Notes: generated by a model not told the origin, from the sequence alone. 64,000 nucleotides of DNA from Cymbomonas tetramitiformis (GCA_001247695.2 LGRX02035490.1:62001-126000); one strand, 5' to 3'; positions 10,270 through 19,241 are shown, counted from the first letter of the stretch. Translations and numbers: made by a program.

Positions 10270-10384
10270 TTAAGGAGCTTTTGATTTAGGAGTAAGATCG
10301 GCTCCAGTTATGAAACTTGTAACTCTTTGTAGAGGTGATGAAGGTGGCACTTGACTTCGAGTTGTTACCCTTGTGGATGCTTGT
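10270..10384 (-). pseudogene. 3' part of the viral gene split by the retroelement
   Basis: After the terminal repeat ends at 10385, the minus-strand frame continues for about 38 codons (TQASTRVTTRSQVPPSSPLQ ...) to a stop at 10270. It is the natural continuation of the ORF whose 5' part is 17403-17891 on the other side of the retroelement: same strand, same neighbour order, similar Ser/Pro/Thr-rich composition. Codon phase across the junction cannot be proven without an uninterrupted homologue. Confidence 0.5.
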
Positions 10385-11096
10385 GTTAATATAATAAAAC
10401 TTTCGCTGTAAGAAACGGTATGTGCGGTAAAGTAATAAGCACGTAGGTAAGTCAACACAGTACGACCGGTCGCGCGGCTCGAAAAAGCAGGTGATAAACT
10501 GTTTCCCAAGAATAGCACCAAAGTAATAATGTATAAAAAATACTTCTGTACAAATAACGATACTGAAAATATACCGGAGCTTTAGCTTGGCTACCTAGAA
10601 GCTTTTCGACCCGTGCCAACAGGTCTTCCTCAGTAGGCTTTGCAAAAACTAAAATAGTTCGGCTTCAAAGATGAATAAGTCACGGAAAACTCACCAGTCA
10701 CTAGTGCAATATGGTAGTCGGATATGCAGAAACAGTCAGCAGCCCCAAGTGGGACGGCTGTGATAAGTAAGATATGCACTGTCTCACGTAAAAATCTGTC
10801 AAAAAACCTGACGCTTTCGTAATACAAGGCCGCAGGAGCCGGCCAACCGAGAAAAGCTGGCATACAAACTGCTGACTGTCTTACGTAAAAATCTGTCAAA
10901 AAGTCTGACGCATTCGTAATACAACACCGGAAAATTAATTGCGCATAGAGAACAAAGAAGGCATACATCCAAAAGGGTCATTTCTTGGCTGCAAAGAAGA
11001 TCTCAGGCCCAAGAGGGCCGTCATGAAGTTGTAGCCAAGTAACTCACGCATCTCAGAAAAGCAACTGGGTTGGCAGCCAACCCCAGTGCACTGGCC
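10385..11096 (-). repeat. Terminal direct repeat (pseudo-LTR), copy at the element's 3' end
   Basis: A 712-bp repeat from GTTAATATAA to GCACTGGCC, collinear without indels with 16691-17402. It includes an internal duplication of about 45 bp (ACGTAAAAATCTGTCAAAA ... GTAATACAA, near 10778-10825 and 10877-10922). It does not have the TG...CA ends of retroviral LTRs, consistent with the pseudo-LTRs of Penelope-like elements that arise from head-to-tail copies. Confidence 0.85.
10593..10638 (-). ncRNA. Hammerhead-ribozyme-like motif
   Basis: Read on the minus strand: stem I 5' side GCCTA, core CTGAGGA, an extra A, stem II GACC/GGTC with a 10-nt loop, core GAA, the palindrome AAGCTT as a minimal stem III, cleavage-site C, then TAGGT closing stem I. 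Very short, self-complementary stem III is typical of the dimer-active hammerheads known from Penelope-like elements. The predicted cut lies between 10598 and 10597. The single extra A after the CUGANGA box is unusual and could lower or abolish activity. Confidence 0.55.
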
Positions 11097-11225
11097 CGAG
11101 GGCCAACCACCCGCAGACCCGGTCCAGCTACCACCATCAGCTGGATCACACCACTCACCACCCTGTAGTCTGCTCCATTACCCCCGTGAGGGGGCACTCA
11201 AATTACCACGTCTGCTGAAGGGTTC

Positions 11226-14200
11226 TCAAAGCCTCATCCCAGCCAACTCAAGCCTTTTGTGCAGCCGATTCCAGAAGCCGAGAGGGGACCTAGCCACCAT
11301 TTTCTCGATCGCCTCGAAGAGCCAGCCTTTTGGGTAGCCCTGCCATCTCAGCTCCCGAAGCACATCCACGATCGCCGCAGCCTTCAAGTGGTCCTCCGTG
11401 CAGTGCCTCTCAATCCTGTAGAGGGCATTAAGAGTACTCGCCATTTTTTGCACCCGGCCACTGTCAGAGTCAAAAGCCACAAACGGGAAGAAGGTCAACT
11501 GTCCCGAGCTCGCTCCCGCCTGGACATTCTTAGTGATCGACTTTGCCCGGACCCCGCACGTGTCCACCGAAAGCAACATTCCGCAGAACACCCAACTAAG
11601 ACCCTCGGAGGTTTGCTCCACTGTCACGCCTTCCGGGTAACAATCCTGAAGATACCCGCCAGACACTCGTCGCATCTCATCCAGTGCCCCGCTGTCCGCA
11701 TCGCCGTTGCCCGTGACCAAAAGAAGGCAATCGTCCATCAGCCGCGTGCCCACGATTTTCACGCCCGTCAGTCTCCGATCCGCCCCGAGTGATTGTGTCC
11801 ATTGCCGCTCGCCGTAGACACACACACACTGCGCCAATCCCGGGCTGGCGCCGCCACCAATTCCTATGCCACAAGTCTGCCTCACCAGGTGTCCGCCGAC
11901 AAATAGGAAGCCGTTGTCAAGGATAAACCTCACTCCGGCCAGAATATGAGCCGCCGTCATTCTCACAGCCACTCGCCTCGGGGTGCCTGCCTCGTACCAA
12001 GACACTCCCTTCCTGCCTCTTGTGTTCACCAAAATTCCTGCACACTCCTTCATCGCCGTGGTCACAACTAGCTCAGCCGCTGAGAGCATCACAGACGGCC
12101 TCAGTCTCACATACATCTCTTTCACATCGAACCCGGCCGCCATCACTGTGTCCCCAGCCTCGATCGCCGAGTTAAACAAAGAGAGCCGTCCAACAATTTC
12201 CTGCGTAGCCGCCACGTTGAAGTGTCCCGTCAGCCCGCCAATCAGGAAGCACAGTGCTCTGCCAACCCGGTTTTGAAGCATTCTGTCCGGTGAGGCAAAG
12301 CAAGGAACCACCGGGCGCCTCTTCTCCCACAACGAGGAATCCTTGTGCTTCAGCAGCAGATAGAGCGTACCGAAAGCGCCATCAGTGAAAAACGTTGCCA
12401 CCTGATCAAGTCCCGCCGCTCTGAAACTCAGCCGCATCTTCCTCACAACTTCCACACTCTCCATTGTCACCCTCTCATAGCCTCCGCCGTCACGTTCCTC
12501 ACGGAGCCAGCCTTGGTAGACCTGGCAGCACACGCCAAATCCCACCGCGACGTTCCTGTCAAGTGGTCCCCGAGCCAAGCCAGACATCTTCGTCGCCAGT
12601 TGCCAAACGTCTGTCAGGGCCGGGATCCCGCCGGTTTTGGTAGCAGCTTGCTTCTCATTACCCGCCACTTTCATCACCGCCGCAGCAACGTCCCCGCCAA
12701 AAGATTGCAGGAGGAGTCCCGCCGCCACACCTCCCTTCATTAGCTTTCGAAAACGATCCAAGACCCGGCCCTCCTCCGCAAATCCACGAGCCTGTGGACG
12801 GACCTGCATAGCCAACCTCCAGCAGAAGTCCAAACCCCACTCAGCCGAATACATCACGCCCCGGTCATCGACCGAACTCGCCACTACTCTAGAAAGTCTG
12901 GAAAGTCCCTGATCAGTAACTGGTTTCAGCTTCGCCGCGGCTCTGTTCTGGATCAAGAGAATACCCACGTCGAACTTTGCTCCTGTCGACCGATCAGTGA
13001 AGCCTAGAGCGCTCTGCGGAGCCAAGAATTTGAACTTCTTCTTTTGCAGCAAGCACACCAGTTCAACCCCATCACACTCATCCCACCGCTCCCAGTATGG
13101 AACCACGAGCACAATTCGAACGGGTTTTCGTGTCGTGCGTGCGGAAAGAATCGCGTGGGCAATACACCTGCGAATATGTGACACTGTATAGATAGGATTC
13201 CCGAGGGCAAGAACGTGCCATAAAATTCTGTAAGCATTGTCAATAGCTCCGAAAATAGTGTCCTCGCTATATGGGGTGCAAAACATTGCGCTGTTCAGGT
13301 TGACGTCTAGCGGCGAGGCAAAAAGCTCATCAAGCAGTGAAAAACAGAAGCGAATCGCGTCCTGAACAAAGTAAGGTGTAATCCAGTAATCCTGCGTAAC
13401 AAGCTGCGACCAGGCACACAGTCTCCGCACCAGCTCGCGGATAAGCTCTGTCACTGCTGTCTTTGTCCGACCCCGAGCAACACCGCAGGCATCCAGTCGC
13501 TTAAGCAGAAAAATAAATCTGTGCCAGGTCACTTGGACCTTCAGTCCCTCAGCACCGCAAACTGCTACAAAAAAGGTCTCGTCAGAAAAGTTTTCAATCA
13601 CAGTAACTCGAGCACCGCCGTCCACAGAGCATTGCCAGGGGAGAAGCCTCCGAATCGCTGCAGTTGAAACCGTTTCAAAGAAGGTGAGTTGACTAAGAAA
13701 ATCGGTAGTACTCGCGAGCAAAAAATCAGCCGTCTCTTCGATCTGCGCTGGAGTGTCGCGCAAGCTCCTGTTAAGTGGCAGGAATTCCCCCGAAAGTTCG
13801 GTAGTGCGAAAGCACACGTGCCCATTCCGGCGGGGCAGATCCGCACTCAGTCTGTCACATCGGCAGTAAGCATTGTCAGTACATAAAGAAACTTTGCTAA
13901 GGTTGCAGAACACATCAGAGATCTTGCGTTTGGCCGTTCTTACCACCCGCACTCTTCTGCGAACGAAATTTCTCGTAGCTCCCTCGGCAAACTTCGCATC
14001 GACGCACTGGAGAAGAAACCCTTTCATTACTGACGTGTTAAGAGCCTCTGGAAAACGAACTCTGCAGATAAAAGAGTGTCTGAAAATAAAATCATGGGAC
14101 TTCTTCGCGGTGGCCGCTAAGGAAGTTCTGATCCTGGCAAGCTGCTTCTTGTCTGTGACTGAGGGCGCTGACTGCCATAATCGCACGAGTCTGTCAAGGG

Positions 14201-15218
14201 TGTACTTGGGGACTCTCCTCCATGCCTGTTTCGGGCGTCTCACCAGCTGCTTTACCTCTCGCTGAGCCCATCGGTCTGAGTCTGTAACCACGATCGACAG
14301 CAGTCGAAGCCTGGCATTGTCCCTCCTAAGTACTGGGAGGAGCTGGCTGAGAGTCTGCTGCAGTGCTGTCTCTCCTGTCTCGTCCAAAAGCACTGCCTGC
14401 GACTGGCCATACTTCAGATTCACTGCTGCCCAGTCCGTGAAGTTCCAGACCCCAGCTGTGCTCTGCAGGTCCCACTCCCCCTCGCAGAGCGCCTCGCCCT
14501 TCGACAATCGACGAAGTGCAAGGTGCAGCGCACCACCCGAGTAGCCCTGAGTTTCTGTGCTTCCGTCCTTTGCCCTCCAGCGACCGTCACCCGCGGCTCT
14601 GTGCCACATGTTCCTGCGAGAACCAAGTCGAGCGGCGGCTCGGCGTCGACGTCGACACGTCATGCGATAATGTGTGCGGCCCGCCGACACTCTACGGTTT
14701 CGCACGCCCACCGTGTTCAAAGTGTCCCCAAGCTTCTGTGTCCTCGCAATAATAAGCTTCTCGTCCGCGTTGCAGTCAGACTGCCCCCTGTACGTTCTCA
14801 GTGGCAACATAAAATAAGTATGCAGTCCCCTCGCCCTCAGCCCACCATACAGCCTCTTCCCTCCCTTTTTCGCAGGGTCCAGCGCAGTGTTGAAGTGCGC
14901 CAGCAATCTCGCCCTAGGTCCCGACCAAAACTTCCCAACATAAGTCTTCCGCGATCCCATTGACGCTAGGACATAAGTCCCGTAGCGCGCCCCCCCTGAA
15001 AACCAGCTACGTAAATCCTCCACCGTCAGTGCATCCCACCACGGTAAAAATCTTCGCAGCCACCACCTTGGCTGCATTCCGGCCCACTCCAAGAACATCA
15101 GCGAACCAAACATCGATAAGGTAACAGCCGTCTCCACCTTCCCTTCCCTCCCCTCCCCTTCACATCCAGCGACAACTTCCTCGACAGCCTCCTCCACTAA
15201 GCGCAGGATCCCCTGCAC
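11226..15218 (-). CDS. GIY-YIG endonuclease / reverse transcriptase polyprotein
   Basis: Open for 1330 codons from a GTG at 15218; the first ATG is residue 36 (15113). The frame is already open back to the TAG that ends gag, so I infer it is made by readthrough. Residues ~79-150 form a GIY-YIG fold (YGTYVLASM ... KTYVGKFWSG.RARLLAHF). The central ~700 residues are unassigned. RT motifs follow: RPVVPCFASPDRMLQ near 965, GFDVKEMY with catalytic D1031, GIGIGGGASPGLAQ, and LMDD with D1162-D1163. FDV..MY and the RP..SP segment are Penelope-like. Expected role: target cleavage by GIY-YIG and primed reverse transcription. The frame is intact, so the copy may be functional. Confidence 0.8.
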   Translation of the reverse strand: MQGILRLVEEAVEEVVAGCEGEGREGKVETAVTLSMFGSLMFLEWAGMQPRWWLRRFLPWWDALTVEDLRSWFSGGARYGTYVLASMGSRKTYVGKFWSGPRARLLAHFNTALDPAKKGGKRLYGGLRARGLHTYFMLPLRTYRGQSDCNADEKLIIARTQKLGDTLNTVGVRNRRVSAGRTHYRMTCRRRRRAAARLGSRRNMWHRAAGDGRWRAKDGSTETQGYSGGALHLALRRLSKGEALCEGEWDLQSTAGVWNFTDWAAVNLKYGQSQAVLLDETGETALQQTLSQLLPVLRRDNARLRLLSIVVTDSDRWAQREVKQLVRRPKQAWRRVPKYTLDRLVRLWQSAPSVTDKKQLARIRTSLAATAKKSHDFIFRHSFICRVRFPEALNTSVMKGFLLQCVDAKFAEGATRNFVRRRVRVVRTAKRKISDVFCNLSKVSLCTDNAYCRCDRLSADLPRRNGHVCFRTTELSGEFLPLNRSLRDTPAQIEETADFLLASTTDFLSQLTFFETVSTAAIRRLLPWQCSVDGGARVTVIENFSDETFFVAVCGAEGLKVQVTWHRFIFLLKRLDACGVARGRTKTAVTELIRELVRRLCAWSQLVTQDYWITPYFVQDAIRFCFSLLDELFASPLDVNLNSAMFCTPYSEDTIFGAIDNAYRILWHVLALGNPIYTVSHIRRCIAHAILSARTTRKPVRIVLVVPYWERWDECDGVELVCLLQKKKFKFLAPQSALGFTDRSTGAKFDVGILLIQNRAAAKLKPVTDQGLSRLSRVVASSVDDRGVMYSAEWGLDFCWRLAMQVRPQARGFAEEGRVLDRFRKLMKGGVAAGLLLQSFGGDVAAAVMKVAGNEKQAATKTGGIPALTDVWQLATKMSGLARGPLDRNVAVGFGVCCQVYQGWLREERDGGGYERVTMESVEVVRKMRLSFRAAGLDQVATFFTDGAFGTLYLLLKHKDSSLWEKRRPVVPCFASPDRMLQNRVGRALCFLIGGLTGHFNVAATQEIVGRLSLFNSAIEAGDTVMAAGFDVKEMYVRLRPSVMLSAAELVVTTAMKECAGILVNTRGRKGVSWYEAGTPRRVAVRMTAAHILAGVRFILDNGFLFVGGHLVRQTCGIGIGGGASPGLAQCVCVYGERQWTQSLGADRRLTGVKIVGTRLMDDCLLLVTGNGDADSGALDEMRRVSGGYLQDCYPEGVTVEQTSEGLSWVFCGMLLSVDTCGVRAKSITKNVQAGASSGQLTFFPFVAFDSDSGRVQKMASTLNALYRIERHCTEDHLKAAAIVDVLRELRWQGYPKGWLFEAIEKMVARSPLGFWNRLHKRLELAGMRL

Positions 15219-15251
15219 TTTTTTTAGCCGTTGTCGCTGGGTGCGTCCCCG

Positions 15252-16499
15252 CTATAAATTGCGGAGATCGAGGAAGCCCCCATTGTGGGCTTCGGTTGCT
15301 GCCAATAGGATCTCAGTCTTTGTCATCTCCATTGCAGCTCTGGGGTCGACCACCTGAAATTTCACAAGTTCTAGGCGCAGTGCCTCCCAGTTCGATTTCA
15401 GCCTGAAAAGACTCGACATCTCCTTCGCTTCGATCACGCTCACCTTCTTCGCAGTAACTGAGGGTGGGGGTGGGATCCCTGTACGGACGGTCGGGGTTGT
15501 CACTGCAGGTAGAACTGCTGCGCCTGAGGCCGCAGCCGTGTGAAGCGCTGCTGCGTGGGCCTCGGCCTCCAGTCTGGCTTGTTCTCGCTGGGCGGTGAGA
15601 ACCGCCTCCTGTGCGCTGAGCATCGCACGAAGAGCGGCGTTCTTCGGATCCGGGCTGTCACCAGTGCTGCCGCCGCCGCCTCCTCGTACGCCGCCACTGC
15701 CAGCGCTCATTGATTTGGCGGCGCGGGTCAACTCTGCGCCTTGCTTCCGTTTCCGGCGCTGACGTGCCTTCCTGTCAGCGCTGCTGTCACTGTCCGAGGA
15801 GGAATCAGAACTGCTGTACCTCTTCTTCTTCTTCTTGCCCTTCGACTTCTTCCGTTTCTTCACACCTTCATCGTCAACCACCACCACCTCCTCTGCCAGT
15901 GGTTCAAAGTGAACCGCTTTTTTCGCGCGAGTAATTCCCGCCGCATCCGCCAGTGCCCCTCCCATTGCTGCGAGGTTGCCATCCGCCTTCTGTGCCTGAA
16001 GTGCCTCTGCCAGTCTTTTCTCGAAAAGGACGGTCCGTTCTGCCTCGGACACTGCATTTTCCGCGCGAAGTAGTTGAGCCTGGAGTTCTGCCCGCTCAGC
16101 TGCCATTTTTTGAATCTGAGCTTCCAGGTTTGCAGTTTTTTGTTTCTCGTCCTCAAAATCTTTCTTAAATCGGGAGACATAAGGGCCACCGGTGCGCGGG
16201 TCAATTGGTGGTCCATTGTTAACTTGAAAACCTGCCGCATTCTGCTGCGGCGCCACTGGTTGCTGGAGAGGAAGTTGGTACTGCAATCCACCAGTACTGG
16301 GGGTTGACGGTGTGGGTGTGGTGAAGGCTGGGTTGTATGCAGAAAAAGCATTCGGAGTATACTGTCCAATCGCGTGTTGGGGTTGTGGAACTGGAGTAAC
16401 TGGAGCCTGCTGACTTTGTTGGGGCGCCGCCATAAATCCCGTGGCGGCTGGGACTCCAACTTGAGTCCCTTCCTGTTGTGGTTGCTGTTGTGATGCCAT
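15252..16499 (-). CDS. Gag-like coiled-coil ORF of the retroelement
   Basis: 415 residues from ATG at 16499. The N-terminal ~105 residues are Gln/Pro-rich and probably disordered. Residues ~108-175 are a strong coiled coil (heptads rich in Ala, Gln, Leu, Glu). A very basic KKRKKSKGKKKKKR patch and an SSSDSDSS acidic-Ser tract follow, then a Gly-rich linker, a second Ala/Gln helix and a C-terminal helical domain. There is no zinc knuckle. The layout suggests an RNA-binding, self-assembling protein. It ends LDLRNL-TAG-CGG, and the downstream polyprotein is in the same frame with no intervening stop. A TATA-like or splice signal was not identified. Confidence 0.7.
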   Translation of the reverse strand: MASQQQPQQEGTQVGVPAATGFMAAPQQSQQAPVTPVPQPQHAIGQYTPNAFSAYNPAFTTPTPSTPSTGGLQYQLPLQQPVAPQQNAAGFQVNNGPPIDPRTGGPYVSRFKKDFEDEKQKTANLEAQIQKMAAERAELQAQLLRAENAVSEAERTVLFEKRLAEALQAQKADGNLAAMGGALADAAGITRAKKAVHFEPLAEEVVVVDDEGVKKRKKSKGKKKKKRYSSSDSSSDSDSSADRKARQRRKRKQGAELTRAAKSMSAGSGGVRGGGGGSTGDSPDPKNAALRAMLSAQEAVLTAQREQARLEAEAHAAALHTAAASGAAVLPAVTTPTVRTGIPPPPSVTAKKVSVIEAKEMSSLFRLKSNWEALRLELVKFQVVDPRAAMEMTKTEILLAATEAHNGGFLDLRNL

Positions 16500-16690
16500 T
16501 AGAGAACTTAGTATGGTAAATTTGAGTTTGAATATGTTTCTTTTTTTGTGTTCTTTTTTCTGTTTTCTCCTGAACGTTTATGTGAGATCAAACGTCGATC
16601 CGGTACCTAGAGAACTAGCCCGCTGGATCTGAATAGTCAGTGTCGAGGGAGATCGTGCGAAACACGTCCCAAAAACTGCTGCAAGTAAAA

Positions 16691-17402
16691 GTTAATATAA
16701 TAAAACTTTCGCTGTAAGAAACGGTATGTGCGGTAAAGTAATAAGCACGTAGGTAAGTCAACACAGTACGACCGGTCGCGCGGCTCGAAAAAGCAGGTGA
16801 TAAACTGTTTCCCAAGAATAGCACCAAAGTAATAATGTATAAAAAATACTTCTGTACAAATAACGATACTGAAAATATACCGGAGCTTTAGCTTGGCTAC
16901 CTAGAAGCTTTTCGACCCGTGCCAACAGGTCTTCCTCAGTAGGCTTTGCAAAAACTAAAATAGTTCGGCTTCAAAGATGAATAAGTCACGGAAAACTCAC
17001 CAGTCACTAGTGCAATATGGTAGTCGGATATGCAGAAACAGTCAGCAGCCCCAAGTGGGACGGCTGTGATAAGTAAGATATGCACTGTCTCACGTAAAAA
17101 TCTGTCAAAAATCCTGACGCTTTCGTAATACAGGGCCGCAGGAGCCGGCCAACCGAGAAAAGCTGGCATACAAACTGCTGACTGTCTTACGTAAAAATCT
17201 GTCAAAATGTCTGACGCATTCGTAATACAACACCGGAAAATTAATTGCGCATAGAGAACAAAGAAAGCATACATCCAAAAGGGTCATTTCTTGGCTGCAA
17301 AGAAGATCTCAGGCCCAAGAGGGCCGTCATGAAGTTGTAGCCAAGTAACTCACGCATCTCAGAAAAGCAACTGGGTTGGCAGCCAACCCCAGTGCACTGG
17401 CC
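16691..17402 (-). repeat. Terminal direct repeat (pseudo-LTR), copy at the element's 5' end
   Basis: Second copy of the 712-bp repeat, exactly 6306 bases from the first. I see substitutions near 17111, 17133, 17208 and 17266. Transcription of the minus-strand element would start in or near this copy. Its right edge (GCACTGGCC|TATTCTCGG) abuts viral coding sequence. Confidence 0.85.
16899..16944 (-). ncRNA. Hammerhead-ribozyme-like motif, second copy
   Basis: Same sequence as 10593-10638: core CTGAGGA ... GAA, 4-bp stem II, AAGCTT stem III, stem I GCCTA/TAGGT, and the same extra A after the CTGAGGA box. Its presence in both terminal repeats means an RNA spanning them could be cut to unit length. 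Confidence 0.55.
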
Positions 17403-17891
17403 TATTCTCGGCGACGCCATTTCGGGTAAACTCAATGATTCTTGAACTGCGAGTTTCATATTTCTACCCTTTCCAGTAACCTTTGACGGTCCAGCTTCAG
17501 GAGTCTCTGGTAATAGTTGTTTGGATGCTTCTGCGACCATGGCGTTTCGGTCTTCAGCGTCTTTGGCAATACGCAGCAACGCTTGATTATCGATATCGTC
17601 TTGTGTCATTGTCATCATTGGATTCATTGTCATCATAGGATTAGGCATGGTTATATTAATACCACTGCTATAGTCCTGAATATCTCTCACTAATGCATTG
17701 GAATTTATCCCTGAATCTCTTAGAGTGTTATAGAACACAGCACTGTTCTTAGGGGGCATCGTTATTACGTAGTTGCTTTCAGCAAGTTTACCATATCCTC
17801 GGAACAGAGTGTCGGAACTTGAGCCATTGGCAACTCCCATCATTTTCATACAATTACGTCGTCCGACCTCATCGATCAATATTGTTCTCAT
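17403..17891 (-). pseudogene. 5' part of the viral gene split by the retroelement
   Basis: Starts MRTILIDEVGRRNCMKMMG and runs ~163 codons to PEMASPRIG, where the retroelement begins; the annotated frame then reads on into the repeat. It includes an MPNPMMTMNPMMTMTQDD segment (a short Met-rich repeat) and an acidic-helical stretch. No recognised domain. It starts 6 bases after the stop of the integrase and is followed, beyond the insertion, by the 129-aa gene. Probably an accessory or virion gene; inactivated by the insertion. Confidence 0.55.
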
Positions 17892-17897
17892 TATATA

Positions 17898-19211
17898 TTA
17901 ACGGTTTCTTTTTTTCAACAGTTTAATTTCAGGGTCAGGTATATCAACGAACTCATCCTCTTCCGATTTGTCATAGAATATCAACTGATACTTACGTTTA
18001 CTTTTCCTTGATCGATTGAGCTTAAGATATCCTTTCAAAGTCTTTTGATAATTTGACGATTTCTTATCGCTAATGAACACATTAACTTCATAATCATCAT
18101 AGTTCCTGGGTGTCTTGGAAGCGGTATTGCCTTCTATACCCTCTTTCTTCAACGCACGCTCAGATTTTGCGGCCTGCTTGTTTTCACTGTCAGTCTTGGT
18201 CCCACGAGTTTCTTTGAATGGTTTGGAAACAGGTCCTTGAACCTCTTTCAGTTCTCTTGGTTTGTATTGTCGGCTTAAGGTATCACCGTCACCGTCCTCT
18301 ATCACGAAAGACAACCCCTTTCTACTTCGGACTTTATACACCTGCGTAGACCATGTTTGACTCTCTTTATCAAATGTCTTCTTAGTCACACGTAATCTCA
18401 CTCGATCGCCTGGTTTAATGTCTAACTTTTGTAAGAGTTTGGCAGTTTGATTGCGTTTCAACAAGACACTTCTAATAACACGATTCTTATTCATGTCATC
18501 AGGAGGGGTATCATTTATATTACCTTGATTTACCGTTTCATTATAGTTCTCGACGATTGAGTCCAAATAGTCGACCCAATTGTTTCTACCTGTGCTCGCC
18601 TCATTGATATTAAATCTTCGTTTCAAAGTTTTGTTGAATCTTTCAATTTTACCTTGCCGAGTGTGGTCCTCTTTTTGAGACGTGTAATGTTCGATTCCCT
18701 TCTCTTTCAACAATGCTTGCACGGGTTTGTTCGTGAACTCGCTCCCTAAATCGGTACTTAGTGTATCCATTTTGGTTTCCTTTATCAATCGTCTCATGGC
18801 AGGAACGATACCCTCGACATCCTCCGATCGTTTATTGTTCTTGTCTCTGACGGTTTTGGATTTCAAAGCGATTGCATACGCTTTGTTACTATTAACGTTA
18901 ACCGCCGTCAGAATCACGGCATATCCTTTGTTCACCGATTTGTCTTTGGGTATGAAGGCCAGGTCGGATTGTATAGAGACCTTATCGACTGGCCCATAGG
19001 TCGGAAAGTAATCTTTACGGGTTACACGTTTGGGTTGTGCCAAAACTTGTGATGTTTGTGTTTTGGAAATTGCAGATTTGACCTGAGACTCTGTGACTTT
19101 ATAACCTTGTGCCTTAAGCTTTTTGGTGAATGCATTGGCACCGCTCATTCCGATCTTCGGGTCCAGATATAATTCTTGGAGTCTACTCTCAGATATTGGT
19201 TTACTTGTCAT
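17898..19211 (-). CDS. DD35E (retroviral-type) integrase of the virus
   Basis: I start at MTSKPISE (19211), because the element 2 copy begins MSKLITEK at the same point and a TATA-like motif lies directly upstream. Residues 1-60 are a helix-turn-helix-like domain in place of an HHCC zinc finger. The rve core follows with D83 (QSDLAF), D154 (STDLGSEF) and E190 (QGKIERFN), spacing 35. The C-terminal ~110 residues are basic with an SH3/chromo-like segment (KPGDRVRLRV ... YKPREL). Such integrases are characteristic of polintons/Mavericks and some PLVs and join viral ends to host DNA. The frame is intact and all three catalytic acids are present. Confidence 0.85.
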   Translation of the reverse strand: MTSKPISESRLQELYLDPKIGMSGANAFTKKLKAQGYKVTESQVKSAISKTQTSQVLAQPKRVTRKDYFPTYGPVDKVSIQSDLAFIPKDKSVNKGYAVILTAVNVNSNKAYAIALKSKTVRDKNNKRSEDVEGIVPAMRRLIKETKMDTLSTDLGSEFTNKPVQALLKEKGIEHYTSQKEDHTRQGKIERFNKTLKRRFNINEASTGRNNWVDYLDSIVENYNETVNQGNINDTPPDDMNKNRVIRSVLLKRNQTAKLLQKLDIKPGDRVRLRVTKKTFDKESQTWSTQVYKVRSRKGLSFVIEDGDGDTLSRQYKPRELKEVQGPVSKPFKETRGTKTDSENKQAAKSERALKKEGIEGNTASKTPRNYDDYEVNVFISDKKSSNYQKTLKGYLKLNRSRKSKRKYQLIFYDKSEEDEFVDIPDPEIKLLKKRNR

Positions 19212-19241
19212 ACTATATAATAGTGTTACATATAGTATACA
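19212..19241. promoter_or_regulatory. 30-bp bidirectional viral promoter region
   Basis: Only 30 bases separate the start codons of the integrase (minus) and the 92-aa gene (plus). They contain ACTATATAAT and CATATAGTATACA, TATA-like on both strands, so each gene has a TATA-type element within about 20 bases of its ATG. The same very close TATA-ATG spacing is seen before most genes of elements 1 and 2. Confidence 0.55.

Larger units (their letters stand above)
10385..17402 (-). mobile_element. Permuted Penelope-like retroelement with gag ORF
   Basis: A 7018-bp insertion bounded by two 712-bp direct repeats that differ at only about five positions, so it is recent. Inside, on the minus strand, lie a gag-like ORF and, in the same frame after one TAG, a large ORF with an N-terminal GIY-YIG nuclease and a C-terminal reverse transcriptase. 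The RT motifs (FDV, DD, RPVVPCFASP) are of Penelope type. Classical Penelope elements carry GIY-YIG at the C terminus; the N-terminal order matches the permuted Chlamys/Naiad type. Each terminal repeat contains a hammerhead-like motif, another Penelope hallmark. No target-site duplication is evident at 10384/17403. Confidence 0.8.

Noticed and set aside
10630..10981. ORFs inside the terminal repeats (10630-10981 and 16936-17287)
   Set aside because: Short, Cys/Phe-rich, duplicated with the repeat and built from its internal duplication; no evidence of selection.
11259..14963. Plus-strand ORFs of 60-177 codons opposite the polyprotein
   Set aside because: Antisense shadows of the 1330-codon frame; no domain, and composition mirrors the real gene.
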